A stretch of DNA of 64,000 nt from Duganella sp. CF402 (lineage in GTDB: Bacteria > Pseudomonadota > Gammaproteobacteria > Burkholderiales > Burkholderiaceae_D): the NCBI RefSeq assembly GCF_900109645.1, contig NZ_FOBG01000001.1:1054001-1118000 (forward strand), in the 5' to 3' direction. The notes under the pieces are model-generated. The model saw only the letters and a program-made list of their open reading frames with translations, was not told where the DNA came from and searched no databases. The position numbers were made by a program, and so were the translations under genes. Numbering within the stretch: position 1 is the stretch's first letter; every line of letters begins with the position of its first letter. Shown piece by piece: positions 28,026 to 41,172 of the stretch.

Positions 28026-29680
28026 CAGTTGCTTTCTGCCGCAGCGGGCGTTGGGTTGGCGGCGGCCTTCTGCCGCAGCGATGCGTATTGTGCCAGCAAA
28101 CCCGGCAATAGTGGGTGTTGTGGATTGTCTTCGCGCATGCGGCGCATCAGCGTGGTGCACTGGGTGGCCAGCGCCTGATCCCAGCCCAGCTCGGCGATCA
28201 GGCGCAGCATGGCGGTCACGCTCACGGACCACAGACCGGTATGGCTCGGGTGGCGCTGCAAGGCGTCCTGCAGCGCCGCGACCGCGCCGCGCACGTCGCC
28301 TGAACGGCTGAGGACGGCCGCTTCGCGCACCACCGCGTCCACCTGCTGTTCCTGGCTCATGGTGTAACGCTTGACGATGTCCTGCCGGCCGGCTTGTTTG
28401 CACAGCTCGGCCACCTGTTCGGCATCGATGCCGCTGTTCGGGTTGGCGATCAGTTGGTCGAACAGGGTGGCGGCTTGCTCGTCCATGCGGTTGGTCAGGC
28501 AGCTGTGGGCCAGGCCGAGCTTGAGATCGCTGGACATGCCGGTGGCTTCGGCCAGTTTGTCCATTGCCTTGGCCAGTTCGGCCGCCGCACCCTCGGCATC
28601 GCCATTGAACTGCTTGATCATGGAGGCGGCGTAACCTTTGCAGACTTCCACGCTGGGGCTGCTGCGCATCGAACGCTCGAGGTCGCGCACCACCCCGGCC
28701 GCGCCGGCCGCGTCGCCCTTGTGCACCAGCGCGCGCACCAGGTTCACATGGTCGGCCGGATCGCGGAATTCGGAATACTTGGCCTTGGCCACCACTTGCT
28801 TGTAGGCTTTCTCGGCGCCGGCCACGTCGCCGGTCGCCAGCGCCACGTCGCCGAGGTTGCGCAGCCGGCGCACCATGTGCGGCGACAGCGCCACCGCGTC
28901 TTCCAGCACTTGCTTGGCGTCGGCGTCGCGGTCCTGCTCGCGCAGCAGTTGCGCCAGCAGGTCGTAGGCGGCGATGAATTTGGCGTTCTCCTCCAGCAGC
29001 GCGCGCAGCAGTGCTTCGGCATCGGCCAGCCGGCCCAGCTCGTAGACAGCACGGGCCTGGCCCAGCTGCGCCCACCCCAGCGGCTTGACCTTGAGGATGG
29101 CGGCGTAGGCTTGCTCGGCTTCGGCGTGGCGGCCAAGGCTGGCCAGCAGCTCGGCGCGCAGGCGGGCGTAGTCGACGGCGTAGCGCGCTTGCGTCGCTTC
29201 ATTGGTCAGGCAGGCTTCAATCGCTTCGCTGGCGCGGCCCTGGCCGATCAACTGGTACACCGGCAGGAACTTGGCGCGCCGCTCGAGCGCGCGGCCGATG
29301 CGCTGCGACAGCACGTCCACGGTAAAGGGCTTGAGAATGTAATCGGTGGGCAGCAATTCGGCCGCGCTCATCACCTTGCCATACACGCCTTCCGAGGTCA
29401 GCATGACGAAGATGGCCCACGGGCTGATGACTTTATGGTGGCGCAGGTCTTCCAGCAATTGCTGGCCGTCCTGGCCGGCGCCGTCGGCGCTGGTGCCGAG
29501 GTCGTATTCGCACAGGATCACGTCGTAGGAGCGGGTAGAGAGGGCGCGAATGGCCAGGGCGGCGCTGACCGCGTGGTCGACCTTGGTGATATTCACCTGC
29601 GTCAGCATATTGTGCACGCTGGCGCGCATGCTCTGATTGGGATCGACAATCAGGACCGACAGGTTGCTATAGTCTGGCAT
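28025..29680 (-). CDS. Receiver-domain/TPR protein, upstream paralog
   Basis: 551 residues with the same design as the next gene: receiver ([20 protein letters not shown]), the same Glu58 at the acceptor position (VILCEYDLG), Thr in FVMLTSEG and Lys in YILKPF, then TPR repeats. It has an extra GTSADGAG insertion after the acceptor loop. The segment around [21 protein letters not shown] and AKYSEFRDP is nearly identical in protein and DNA to the paralog, so the pair arose by tandem duplication with possible later gene conversion. It is first in a two-gene operon, divergent from purL. Confidence 0.85.
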   Translation of the reverse strand: MPDYSNLSVLIVDPNQSMRASVHNMLTQVNITKVDHAVSAALAIRALSTRSYDVILCEYDLGTSADGAGQDGQQLLEDLRHHKVISPWAIFVMLTSEGVYGKVMSAAELLPTDYILKPFTVDVLSQRIGRALERRAKFLPVYQLIGQGRASEAIEACLTNEATQARYAVDYARLRAELLASLGRHAEAEQAYAAILKVKPLGWAQLGQARAVYELGRLADAEALLRALLEENAKFIAAYDLLAQLLREQDRDADAKQVLEDAVALSPHMVRRLRNLGDVALATGDVAGAEKAYKQVVAKAKYSEFRDPADHVNLVRALVHKGDAAGAAGVVRDLERSMRSSPSVEVCKGYAASMIKQFNGDAEGAAAELAKAMDKLAEATGMSSDLKLGLAHSCLTNRMDEQAATLFDQLIANPNSGIDAEQVAELCKQAGRQDIVKRYTMSQEQQVDAVVREAAVLSRSGDVRGAVAALQDALQRHPSHTGLWSVSVTAMLRLIAELGWDQALATQCTTLMRRMREDNPQHPLLPGLLAQYASLRQKAAANPTPAAAESN

Positions 29681-29848
29681 CGCTTGCTCTCGTGGGCCGC
29701 TACTTTCAAATCAGCATACTCCAAGGCAAGCCGAAAAGCCGGAATTTCGCACTTTTTGGCCCGAAATGTTGCATCGGAGGCACGTTTTAAGGCCGCATCG
29801 CGACGAAATATCCAAGGGCGGCGGGTGGCGGGAGAGGGGGCAAAAAGG

Positions 29849-29854
29849 TATAAT
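29849..29854 (+). promoter_or_regulatory. Probable -10 element of the purL promoter
   Basis: A perfect TATAAT. The -35 position 17 bases upstream (TGGCGG) is poor, so an activator or another spacing may apply. The leader would be about 80 bases; no PurR-like palindrome is seen. Confidence 0.4.
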
Positions 29855-29941
29855 GCGCGCAAAGGAAATTCTGCATTACAAGTATCTCGTGCCCCATCTC
29901 CCTTTAAACCGCAGCCTAGCTGCATCAACTATCTTCCCACC

Positions 29942-33991
<4,050 letters not shown>

Positions 33992-33995
33992 TTAA

Positions 33996-34065
33996 ATTCG
34001 GGGTCAGATCCGACAATCGGACATTTCGCTGGCGAAATGTCCGATTGTCGGATCTGACCCCGAAT
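33996..34065. repeat. Perfect 34-bp inverted repeat between purL and the AlkD-like gene
   Basis: Left arm 33996-34029 begins ATTCGGGGTCAGATCCGACA and right arm 34032-34065 is its exact reverse complement, with only two bases between. It fills the gap between two converging genes. There is no T tract. The GGGGTCAGA/TCTGACCCC core recalls a dispersed repeat I have seen in Oxalobacteraceae genomes, so a mobile or REP-like palindrome is as likely as a terminator. Confidence 0.85.
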
Positions 34066-34067
34066 CT

Positions 34068-34718
34068 TTAGAGGTGTTTATTCGCCTCCCGGAAAGAGAG
34101 CGGCGCAAGCCGCTCTTTTTGTTTGTGGGTGAATAAACGCACGGCGTCCGGCGCGTGGCGGGCATAATCCCTTAATGCCCAGCCGATGGCTTTTTGAATA
34201 AAGAATTCTTTTTCGTGAGCCAGCTTTAAAGCGTAATCGAATAAACGCTGCTCATCGGTTTTATTCCGCCAGCCTAATTGGTGCAGTAATGCGATACGGC
34301 GCATCCATAAATTATTATGACTTAAACAGTCGTCCATATAATCGTGCCGGTGCCGTAAAACATCGCCAATAATTCCTGCCAGCGCATCTACCGTATCCCA
34401 CCACGATTTATCCTGCACCAGTTCCAGCAGTGCGGGAATATCTTCTGTATTTAATTCTTTCCAGTGCATGGCCAGCAAATCCAGTGCCACGTATTGATAT
34501 TCGCGCTGCGGCAGGTCCCACAGCGCGCGGGCGTGCTGCAGCAGGTCGGCGTTGCGCAGCGGCTTGAGCAGCGCGCGGCAGGCGCCACGGCGCTGTGGCG
34601 TGCCGACGCCCATGAAGTCGAACTGGTCGCGCATGTAGGCGCGCATGGCTGGCGCGCGTTCCGCGTCGGCTTCGGAGGCGAGAGCAATCGACACATCCGT
34701 CAGGAAGTCAGGTTTCAT
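34068..34718 (-). CDS. DNA alkylation repair protein, AlkD-like (HEAT repeats)
   Basis: About 216 residues of paired helices. The family marks are visible: MGVGTPQRRGACRALLKPL near the N-terminus, LDLLAMHWKELNTEDI, and SWWDTVDALA, whose Asp matches the catalytic Asp of AlkD. AlkD is a HEAT-repeat glycosylase that removes bulky or cationic N3/N7-alkyl purines without flipping the base. I start at ATG 34718 (MKPDFLTDV); seven more codons back to a TTG are open. The 3' half is markedly richer in A/T than the neighbouring genes (about 40% GC at 34201-34260), which hints at transfer or relaxed codon choice. Confidence 0.86.
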   Translation of the reverse strand: MKPDFLTDVSIALASEADAERAPAMRAYMRDQFDFMGVGTPQRRGACRALLKPLRNADLLQHARALWDLPQREYQYVALDLLAMHWKELNTEDIPALLELVQDKSWWDTVDALAGIIGDVLRHRHDYMDDCLSHNNLWMRRIALLHQLGWRNKTDEQRLFDYALKLAHEKEFFIQKAIGWALRDYARHAPDAVRLFTHKQKERLAPLSFREANKHL

Positions 34719-34765
34719 GCTAGTTGTTGGCACGTACAAGCCAGCTTTGAGTTTAAGAAGGGCGT

Positions 34766-34792
34766 AAAAAAAGCGCCTGCATGCAGGCGCTT
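34766..34792 (-). terminator. Rho-independent terminator after the first parvulin gene
   Basis: On the minus strand AAGCGCCTGC-ATGCAGGCGCTT is a perfect palindromic stem followed by a run of T (seven A on the plus strand at 34766-34772). Confidence 0.9.
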
Positions 34793-34811
34793 CTTGCTGA
34801 CCAGATCCTGA

Positions 34812-35591
34812 TTACTGGATCTTGGCTTTCTTCAGCAGTTCTTCGCGGTAGGCCACGATCTTGCGCTGTTGGATGCCTTCGGCCACCTGGGCTTTGACTT
34901 CCTCGAACGATGGGAACTTGGTTGGGCGCGATTCTTCCAGTTTAATAACGTGATAGCCGAAGTCCGATTTAACCGGAGTCTGGGTCATTTCGCCGTTTTT
35001 CAGTGCGACCATTGCATCGGCGAATGGTTTAACCAGTTTGCCCGGAGTCATCCAGCCCAGATCGCCGCCATTGGCGCCCGAACCTGGATCTTTCGATGCT
35101 TTGGCCAGTTCTTCGAATTTAGCGCCGCCTTTCAGCTTGGCGATAATATCCTTGGCTTCCTGCTCGGTGGCGACCAGAATATGACGCGAGTGATATTCGG
35201 TTGGGCCGACAGCGGCTTTATATTTGTCGTATTCAGCTTGAATCTCGGCGTCTTTTACCGGATTCTTTTTCACATAATCAGCCAGCATGGCGTTGATAAT
35301 AATGCTCTGACGGGCATTATCAATAGCGGCGGTAACTTCCGCTTTTTTGCCGTAACCCTGTTTGTCTGCTTCTTGCAGCAGTACTTCGCGGCCGATCAGT
35401 TCTTTTTTGACGGCTTCGCGCAGTTGTGGCGAATCCGGCTGCTGGCCTTGGGCGACAACTTGTTTCACCATTTGATCAACCTTGGCGGCTGGAATGGCTT
35501 TGCCGTTGACGGTGGCGACGTTCTGCGCGAAAGCAGGTGCTGCCGCAACAGCGATCAGGGCTAACATCAGGCGAGCTGGCTTCAACATCAT
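34812..35591 (-). CDS. Periplasmic parvulin-type peptidyl-prolyl isomerase, paralog A
   Basis: 259 residues. Signal peptide (ARLMLALIAVAAAPAFA), SurA-like N-domain (VNGKAIPAAKVDQMVKQVVAQ), then one parvulin domain from SRHILVATEQEAK to DFGYHVIKLEES. AAGGA sits seven bases before ATG 35591. It lies downstream of a close paralog (35683), with its own leader and both with terminators. The family includes PpiC/PrsA-like foldases of exported proteins. Codon use is mixed: several AT-rich stretches (for example 35221-35360) contrast with the more G/C-rich paralog. Confidence 0.9.
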   Translation of the reverse strand: MMLKPARLMLALIAVAAAPAFAQNVATVNGKAIPAAKVDQMVKQVVAQGQQPDSPQLREAVKKELIGREVLLQEADKQGYGKKAEVTAAIDNARQSIIINAMLADYVKKNPVKDAEIQAEYDKYKAAVGPTEYHSRHILVATEQEAKDIIAKLKGGAKFEELAKASKDPGSGANGGDLGWMTPGKLVKPFADAMVALKNGEMTQTPVKSDFGYHVIKLEESRPTKFPSFEEVKAQVAEGIQQRKIVAYREELLKKAKIQ

Positions 35592-35645
35592 TATTAAATC
35601 CTTAAAAAATTACACTCTGAAGGTGCATGATACCAACGCAGAATC

Positions 35646-35670
35646 AAAAACGGCGCCCCGCAGGGCGCCG
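35646..35670 (-). terminator. Rho-independent terminator after parvulin paralog B
   Basis: On the minus strand CGGCGCCC-TGCG-GGGCGCCG is followed by five T (A at 35646-35650). It isolates the two parvulin genes. Confidence 0.9.
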
Positions 35671-35682
35671 CCTTTCATAACA

Positions 35683-36459
35683 TTACTGCACTTTTGCTTT
35701 CTTTACCAGTTCTTCCTGGAAGGCTTGCAGTTTCTTCTGGGTCAGGGCTTCGGCCACTTGTGGCTTCACTTCTTCCAGGGTAGGCAGCTTGGCCTGGCGC
35801 ACGTCGTCCACTTTGATTACGTGGAAACCGTTAGGGGTTTGCACCGGCTTCTCGGTAACCTGGCCTTTTTGCAGGGCTACGAAGGCTTGCGAGAATACTG
35901 GTGGGAAGGACGAAGGCGAGGCCCAGTCCAGATCGCCGCCGTTGGCTGCCGAGCCGGTGTCTTTCGACAGTTTGGCCAGGTCTTCGAACTTGGCGCCGCC
36001 CTTGATCTTGGCGATCACGTCGTTGGCTTCAGCTTCGGTGCCCAGCAGGATGTGGCGCACGTGGTATTCCTTGTCGCCGGCTTGCGCTACGAAACGGTCG
36101 TATTCGGCCTTGATGTCGGCGTCCGACACCGGGTTTTTCTTGACGTAGTCAGCCACCAGCGCGTTGATGATGATGGCTTGGCGGGCGTTTTCCAGCGCTG
36201 CCTTGACGTCGGCGTTCTTGCCAAAACCTTGCTTCTCAGCTTCCTGCATCATGACTTCGCGGCCGATCAGGTCTTTCTTGATCAGATCGCGCAGTTGCGG
36301 CGAATCTGGCTGCTGGCCCTGGGCCACGACTTGCTTGACGACGGCGTCCACGCGCGAGGTCGGGATAGCCTTGCCATTAACCACGGCAACGTTTTGTGCG
36401 AAAGCTGGTACAGCAACAACGAGGAGTGCGATCAGCAACTTGGCTGGCTTGAAAGTCAT
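35683..36459 (-). CDS. Periplasmic parvulin-type peptidyl-prolyl isomerase, paralog B
   Basis: 258 residues with signal peptide (AKLLIALLVVAVPAFA), N-domain (VNGKAIPTSRVDAVVKQVVAQ) and parvulin domain (VRHILLGTEAEANDVIAKI to PNGFHVIKVDDV). The two paralogs share long identical runs such as GQQPDSPQLR, so the pair is a tandem duplication. Here the glycine-rich stretch reads NGGDLDWASPSSF instead of GGDLGW, a change near the active-site groove. AGGA precedes ATG 36459 by seven bases. The role is folding of periplasmic or outer-membrane proteins. Confidence 0.9.
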   Translation of the reverse strand: MTFKPAKLLIALLVVAVPAFAQNVAVVNGKAIPTSRVDAVVKQVVAQGQQPDSPQLRDLIKKDLIGREVMMQEAEKQGFGKNADVKAALENARQAIIINALVADYVKKNPVSDADIKAEYDRFVAQAGDKEYHVRHILLGTEAEANDVIAKIKGGAKFEDLAKLSKDTGSAANGGDLDWASPSSFPPVFSQAFVALQKGQVTEKPVQTPNGFHVIKVDDVRQAKLPTLEEVKPQVAEALTQKKLQAFQEELVKKAKVQ

Positions 36460-36549
36460 TATTAATTCCTGTCAGGGGAAAGTTATAGCGAATTAGCTTT
36501 GGACGGCTAGGTTCTTGTCTTCAATTATTTTAAAAGCCGATAGCGGCCA

Positions 36550-36825
36550 TCATACTTCGGACGGTGCCAAAGCTGTAATGGCCAGTGCATGAATCTCTTT
36601 ATGCATCATATCGTGCACAGAATCATACACGAGACGATGCCTTGTGACGAGTTTCAGCCCCTCGAATTGTAACGAAACAATTCTGACGTTGTAGTGGCCG
36701 CCGCCGGAAGCCGCACCGGCATGGCCGGCGTGGGCGGCGGAGTCGTCGTCCAGCACCAGTTCGGTGGGTTGCAGCTTGGCTTCAAAGGCAGCGCGCATGC
36801 GCTCCATGCGGGTATCCTGGGTCAT
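36550..36825 (-). CDS. BolA-family protein
   Basis: 91 residues. The BolA fold is shown by TELVLDDDSAAHAGHAG, YNVRIVSLQFEGLKLVTRHR and VYDSVHDMMHKEIHALAI. His in the AHAGHAG loop and the conserved invariant C-terminal His (KEIHALAI) are the residues that share [2Fe-2S] ligation with monothiol glutaredoxins. The start overlaps the yciB stop by four bases (ATGA). The cluster selO-msrB-yciB-bolA matches a redox and envelope theme; yciB-bolA adjacency is common in proteobacteria. Confidence 0.92.
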   Translation of the reverse strand: MTQDTRMERMRAAFEAKLQPTELVLDDDSAAHAGHAGAASGGGHYNVRIVSLQFEGLKLVTRHRLVYDSVHDMMHKEIHALAITALAPSEV

Positions 36826-37451
36826 GCCTGGTCTTTCATGTGACGCGATAAATAAATCGTTTGTGCGATGATAAACACAAACATGATGGCGGTGGCGCCG
36901 AACGCTTTAAAACTCACCCACGCATCGGTATTTCCTTTAAACAGCACAAACGCCAGATACCAGTTCAACGCGCCCATGAAGGTAAAGAAGACGATCCATG
37001 CCAGATTAAGGCGGGCCCAGACCAACTCCGGCAATTCAATGATTTCCTTCATCGATTGGCGCATCAGGTTCTTTTTAAACAGCAGGTCGCTGAACAGCAG
37101 TACCACCGCAAACAGCCAGTAGACGATGCTCAGTTTCCATTTGATGAAATCCTCGTCGTGCAGGTAGATTGTCAGGCCGCCGAACACCACGAACATGCCC
37201 AGCGAAACCCACAGCACACCGTCGACCTTGCGGCCGCGCAACTTGATCCAGGCGATTTGCGCCATCGTGGCCAGGATGCCGACCACGGTGGCGATGACGA
37301 TCGGTGATTGCTCGGCGGTCACGGAACCGCCGGAAATCATGCCACTCATATAGGTGTTGATGAGGTGCTGTGCAGCCTCGGCGTTCATGCCGGCCACTTT
37401 GTAGGAGCCGAAGAACAGCAACACCGGGATCATGTCGAACAGGAATTTCAT
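36822..37451 (-). CDS. yciB: Inner-membrane septation protein A (YciB family)
   Basis: 209 residues with about five to six transmembrane helices. FLFDMIPVLLFFGSYKVAG, QSPIVIATVVGILATMAQIAWI and ARLNLAWIVFFTFMGALNWYLAF are the family hallmarks. YciB (IspA/IspZ) helps keep envelope shape and interacts with cell-elongation and division proteins. The gene lies 11 bases after msrB and overlaps bolA by four bases, so it is the middle of one transcription unit. Confidence 0.93.
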   Translation of the reverse strand: MKFLFDMIPVLLFFGSYKVAGMNAEAAQHLINTYMSGMISGGSVTAEQSPIVIATVVGILATMAQIAWIKLRGRKVDGVLWVSLGMFVVFGGLTIYLHDEDFIKWKLSIVYWLFAVVLLFSDLLFKKNLMRQSMKEIIELPELVWARLNLAWIVFFTFMGALNWYLAFVLFKGNTDAWVSFKAFGATAIMFVFIIAQTIYLSRHMKDQA

Positions 37452-37462
37452 GATGTCTCTTA

Positions 37463-37861
37463 TTAGTCTTGTGGGTCGAAGCGGAGCGAGGCGGAGTTAA
37501 TGCAGTAGCGCAGGCCGGTCGGCGGCGGGCCGTCCGGGAATACGTGGCCGAGGTGGGCGTCGCACACCCCGCAAATGGTTTCGGTGCGCAGCATACCATG
37601 CGAGCGGTCGACTTTTTCGATCACATTGGCCGGATCGATCGGTTCGAAGTAGCTTGGCCAGCCACAGCCGGAGTCAAATTTGGTGTCGGAACGGAACAGC
37701 GGCGTGTTGCAGCAGACGCAGGTGTAGATGCCTGGCGCATGATGATCCCAGAACTTGCCGGTGAAAGCGCGTTCGGTGGCGGCATGGCGCGTGACTTGGT
37801 ATTCCATCGGGTCGAGTTGGGCGCGCCATTCGGCGTCGGATTTGACAACTTTATTGCTCAT
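37463..37861 (-). CDS. msrB: Peptide methionine-(R)-S-oxide reductase
   Basis: 132 residues. Two CxxC zinc-binding pairs are seen (CVCC and CGVC). The substrate pocket [11 protein letters not shown], the [18 protein letters not shown] loop and the active-site Cys in RYCINSASL are canonical. It reduces methionine-R-sulfoxide in proteins using thioredoxin. It starts 14 bases after the selO stop, so a selO-msrB operon is likely, and SelO is itself linked to redox defence. Confidence 0.96.
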   Translation of the reverse strand: MSNKVVKSDAEWRAQLDPMEYQVTRHAATERAFTGKFWDHHAPGIYTCVCCNTPLFRSDTKFDSGCGWPSYFEPIDPANVIEKVDRSHGMLRTETICGVCDAHLGHVFPDGPPPTGLRYCINSASLRFDPQD

Positions 37862-37875
37862 GACTTATTTCTCGC

Positions 37876-39333
37876 TTAAGAAGAACAGCTGACTTCGAGG
37901 TGGCTTGCCCAGTCCGGCGGCAAGGCTGCATAGTGTTCGTGCTCGGGCTGTTCGTCGTAGGGACGCTGCAATACAGCCAGCAAACGCTCCACCTCGGAAA
38001 AGTCCTTATTTTGCGCCTTTTCGATCGCCACTTGGGCGAGATAGTTTCGCAGCACGTATTTGGGGTTGACTTGATTCATCGCAAGCGCGCGCGCTTTGTC
38101 GTCGCTCTGTTCGGCTTGCAGGCGAGCGCGGTAGCGTTCGGCCCAGGCGTCGAACGCTTCGCGCTCGATGAACAGGTCGCGCAGCGGTTCATCGCCGCTG
38201 GCGTCGGCCGCGCGCACGCCGCTCAGGCGGCGGAAGAACAGGGTGAAATCGACGCCCGGCAGGATAGCGAACAGGTCGTCGAACAGGGCGCGGTCGGTGT
38301 CGAAGTGCTCGTCCAGCAGTGTCAGGCCGAGCTTGGCGTGCAGCAGTTCGTCGATCTTGGCGGCGAATTCGGGCTGGTAGACGTCCAGCGCAGCCTGGGT
38401 CGGCTCGATTTCGCCGATCAGCGGCAGCAGCGCCTGCGCCAGTGCGTAGCAATTCCAGTGCCCGACTTGCGGCTGGTTGGCGTAGGAATAGCGGCCTTGC
38501 TGGTCGGTGTGGTTGCAGATGTGGTTGGCGTCGAAGGCTTCCATGAAACCGAACGGGCCGTAATCCAGCGTCAGGCCGAGGATGGACATGTTATCGGTGT
38601 TCATCACGCCATGCATGAAGCCGACCGCTTGCCAGTGCGCGATCATGTGTGCGGTGCGGCGCGTGACTTCTTCCAGCAACGCGGCGTACGGGTTGTCGGC
38701 GTCACGCAGGGCAGGGTAGAAGCGGTCGATGACGTAATCGGCCAGCAATTTCAGTTCATCGTTTTTCTTGCGGGTGTACCAGTGCTCGAACGAGCCGAAG
38801 CGCACGAACGACGGCGCCATGCGCACCACCACCGCCGAAGTTTCCACGGTTTCGCGCATCACGCCCTGGTCCGAACCGGCCACCGACAGCGCACGCGAGG
38901 TCGGGATGCCGAGCGCGTGCATCGCTTCCGAGCACAGGAATTCGCGGATCGAGGAGCGCAGCACGGCGCGGCCATCGCCCATGCGCGAATACGGCGTCAG
39001 GCCGGCGCCTTTCCACTGCAGCTCCATCGGGCCTTGGGCGGTGACAACGTCGCCGAACAGGATGGCGCGGCCGTCGCCCAGCTGGCCGGCCCAGACACCA
39101 AACTGATGGCCCGAATACACGGCCGCCAGCGGTTGCGCGCGTTCCGGCACGGCGTTGCCGATCAGGATGTCGAGGCTGTCGGACAGATCCGGGCCGAGGC
39201 CGATCAAGCCCGCCGCCGGCGCACTGACCGCCACCAGATAAGGTGCAGGCAGCGGCGTAGGCATCAGGCGGGTGTAGAAAGCAGGCGGCAGCGATGCGAA
39301 GGAATTGTCCAGCGGCAGGTTGGCGGCAGTGAT
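37876..39333 (-). CDS. selO: Protein adenylyltransferase SelO (YdiU)
   Basis: Pseudokinase-fold enzyme that transfers AMP from ATP to Ser/Thr/Tyr of target proteins. Seen: [52 protein letters not shown] and the metal-binding DYGPFGF. The last residues are CSS, the position where vertebrate SelO carries selenocysteine. An ATG at 39264 would start inside the conserved region. The expected opening ([18 protein letters not shown]) is encoded upstream of it in the same frame, with no ATG, GTG or TTG before two stop codons. AGGAG at 39340-39344 lies six bases before an ATC at 39331-39333, which I propose as the start; CTG 39318 is an alternative. Confidence 0.88.
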   Translation of the reverse strand: MTAANLPLDNSFASLPPAFYTRLMPTPLPAPYLVAVSAPAAGLIGLGPDLSDSLDILIGNAVPERAQPLAAVYSGHQFGVWAGQLGDGRAILFGDVVTAQGPMELQWKGAGLTPYSRMGDGRAVLRSSIREFLCSEAMHALGIPTSRALSVAGSDQGVMRETVETSAVVVRMAPSFVRFGSFEHWYTRKKNDELKLLADYVIDRFYPALRDADNPYAALLEEVTRRTAHMIAHWQAVGFMHGVMNTDNMSILGLTLDYGPFGFMEAFDANHICNHTDQQGRYSYANQPQVGHWNCYALAQALLPLIGEIEPTQAALDVYQPEFAAKIDELLHAKLGLTLLDEHFDTDRALFDDLFAILPGVDFTLFFRRLSGVRAADASGDEPLRDLFIEREAFDAWAERYRARLQAEQSDDKARALAMNQVNPKYVLRNYLAQVAIEKAQNKDFSEVERLLAVLQRPYDEQPEHEHYAALPPDWASHLEVSCSS

Positions 39334-39465
39334 GATGTACTCCTATTAGCTCAGTCCCGGATTTTACCGCAGGGCGGCGATGCGGCAGTGCAGCATAGAA
39401 AAGCGTTGACGCTGCGCGCAACGCGCCGCCACACTCGAATCAAGCAAACGACCAATGGAGACCTC

Positions 39466-41094
39466 ATGCTGATGGGCCAGATGATGGATCAGCCTTTGCT
39501 GATTTCAAGCATCCTTGAATTCGCCGCCCGCCACTACGCCAACAGCGAAATCGTTTCGCAGCGCGTCGAAGGCGACCTGCACCGCTACACCTTCCGCGAC
39601 TGCCACCAGCGTGCGCAGCAGCTGGCCAATGCCTTGCAGGCGCTGGGTGTGCGCAGCGGCGAGCGCGTGGCCACGCTGGCGTGGAACGGCTACCGTCACC
39701 TGGAGGCTTACTATGCCGTGTCCGGTAGCGGCGCAGTGCTGCACACCATCAATCCGCGCCTGCATCCGGAACAGCTAGCCTACATCTGCAACCATGCGGA
39801 AGACCAGTACCTGCTGTTCGATTTCTGCTTCCTGCCGCTGGTCGAGGCGATCGCGCCGCACTGCAAAACGGTCAAGGGCTGGATCCTGCTGGGCGCGGCC
39901 GACCGCATGCCGGCCGAGACCAGGATTCCCAACCTGCTGTGCTACGAGGATTTGCTGGCCGCCCAGCAGGCCGATTACGCCTGGCCGCGTTTCGATGAAA
40001 ACGCCGCCGCTACACTGTGTTACACATCCGGCACCACCGGCAATCCGAAAGGCGCCTTGTATTCGCACCGTTCGACCGTGCTGCATGCCTATGCATCGGC
40101 CTTGCCGAACGTGCTGAACGTGTCCTCGCACGATGCGGTGATGCCGGTGGTGCCGATGTTCCACGTCAATGCATGGGGCTTGCCGTACTCGGTGCCGCTG
40201 TCGGGAGCGAAGATGGTGCTCCCCGGCCCGGCGCTGGACGGCAAGTCGGTCTACGAGCTGATGGAGAAGGAAAAAGTCACGTTCTCGGCCGGGGTGCCGA
40301 CCGTCTGGCTGGGCTTGATCAATTACTGCCTGCAGAACAAGCTCAAGTTTTCGACCTTCCGCCGCACGGTGATCGGCGGCTCGGCCTGTCCCCCGGCCAT
40401 GATGAACACGCTGATCGACGACTTCGGCGTGGAAGTGATCCACGGCTGGGGCATGACCGAGATGTCGCCGCTCGGCACCACCGGCGGCCTGTTGAGCAAG
40501 CATATGGCGCTGCCGAAGGAAGAACAGCGCAAGATCCTGCAGAAACAGGGCCACGCTATCTACGGCGTCGACATGAAAATTGTCGACGAACTGGGAGAGG
40601 AGTTGCCGTGGGACGGCACCACTGCGGGCAGCCTGTTGGTCAAGGGGCCGTGGATCATCGCCAGCTACTTTAAAGGCGAGGGCGGCGGTGTGTTGGAAGA
40701 CGGCTGGTTCCCGACCGGCGATGTCGCCACTATCGACCCGGACGGCTTCATGCAGATTACCGACCGCGCCAAGGACGTGATCAAGTCCGGTGGCGAGTGG
40801 ATCGGCACCATTGACCTGGAAAACATCGCCATGTCGCATCCGGGCGTGATGCAGGCGGCCTGTATCGGCGTGTTCCACCCGAAATGGGATGAGCGGCCGC
40901 TGCTGGTGGTGGTGCGCCGTCCCGGCAGCGAAGTCACACGCGACGAATTGCTGGCCCATTACGAAGGCAAGATCGCCAAGTGGTGGCTGCCCGATGACGT
41001 GGTGTTTGTCGACGCTTTGCCCGTCGGCGGCACCGGCAAAATCCAGAAAAACAAGCTGCGCGAGCAATACCGCGACTATCAAATGTCTAGTTAA
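39466..41094 (+). CDS. AlkK-like medium/long-chain acyl-CoA ligase
   Basis: 542 residues of the ANL superfamily. The opening [20 protein letters not shown] resembles the Pseudomonas AlkK medium-chain acyl-CoA synthetase. The P-loop-like [17 protein letters not shown], the [12 protein letters not shown] core, the hinge [15 protein letters not shown], and catalytic Lys in [13 protein letters not shown] are all intact. It activates fatty acids to acyl-CoA with ATP. The hinge is followed by IGTIDLEN instead of the commoner ISSVDLEN. GGAG sits five bases before ATG 39466. Divergent from selO. It fits with the beta-oxidation genes at 50898 and 56569, though a clear copy of their shared operator is not seen here. 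Confidence 0.9.
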   Translation: MLMGQMMDQPLLISSILEFAARHYANSEIVSQRVEGDLHRYTFRDCHQRAQQLANALQALGVRSGERVATLAWNGYRHLEAYYAVSGSGAVLHTINPRLHPEQLAYICNHAEDQYLLFDFCFLPLVEAIAPHCKTVKGWILLGAADRMPAETRIPNLLCYEDLLAAQQADYAWPRFDENAAATLCYTSGTTGNPKGALYSHRSTVLHAYASALPNVLNVSSHDAVMPVVPMFHVNAWGLPYSVPLSGAKMVLPGPALDGKSVYELMEKEKVTFSAGVPTVWLGLINYCLQNKLKFSTFRRTVIGGSACPPAMMNTLIDDFGVEVIHGWGMTEMSPLGTTGGLLSKHMALPKEEQRKILQKQGHAIYGVDMKIVDELGEELPWDGTTAGSLLVKGPWIIASYFKGEGGGVLEDGWFPTGDVATIDPDGFMQITDRAKDVIKSGGEWIGTIDLENIAMSHPGVMQAACIGVFHPKWDERPLLVVVRRPGSEVTRDELLAHYEGKIAKWWLPDDVVFVDALPVGGTGKIQKNKLREQYRDYQMSS

Positions 41095-41110
41095 TTCATG
41101 AATAAATAGT

Positions 41111-41139
41111 TTGACTGCGAATTGTTTTCCTCATACATT
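41111..41139 (+). promoter_or_regulatory. Predicted sigma70 promoter of the transmembrane MCP
   Basis: TTGACT (41111-41116), 17 bases, TACATT (41134-41139). The leader would be about 28 bases. No sigma28-type motif was recognised. Confidence 0.5.
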
Positions 41140-41172
41140 ATTGCCTTGGAGCATTTAAAACAGAGGGAAACA

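Noticed and set aside
28026..29075. N-terminal extension of the downstream receiver-TPR gene
   Set aside because: It reads the upstream paralog in another frame; the receiver domain starts at ATG 28025.
28394..29941. Upstream extension of the purL frame
   Set aside because: The region is antisense to the receiver-TPR gene, and PurL homology begins at ATG 29942.
39444..39456. AAACGACC before the acyl-CoA ligase as a third beta-oxidation operator
   Set aside because: It matches only seven bases of the motif and lies next to the ribosome site; not strong enough to claim.
37900..39465. Extension of the acyl-CoA ligase frame across selO
   Set aside because: Antisense to selO. The ligase has a good ribosome site and AlkK-like start at 39466.
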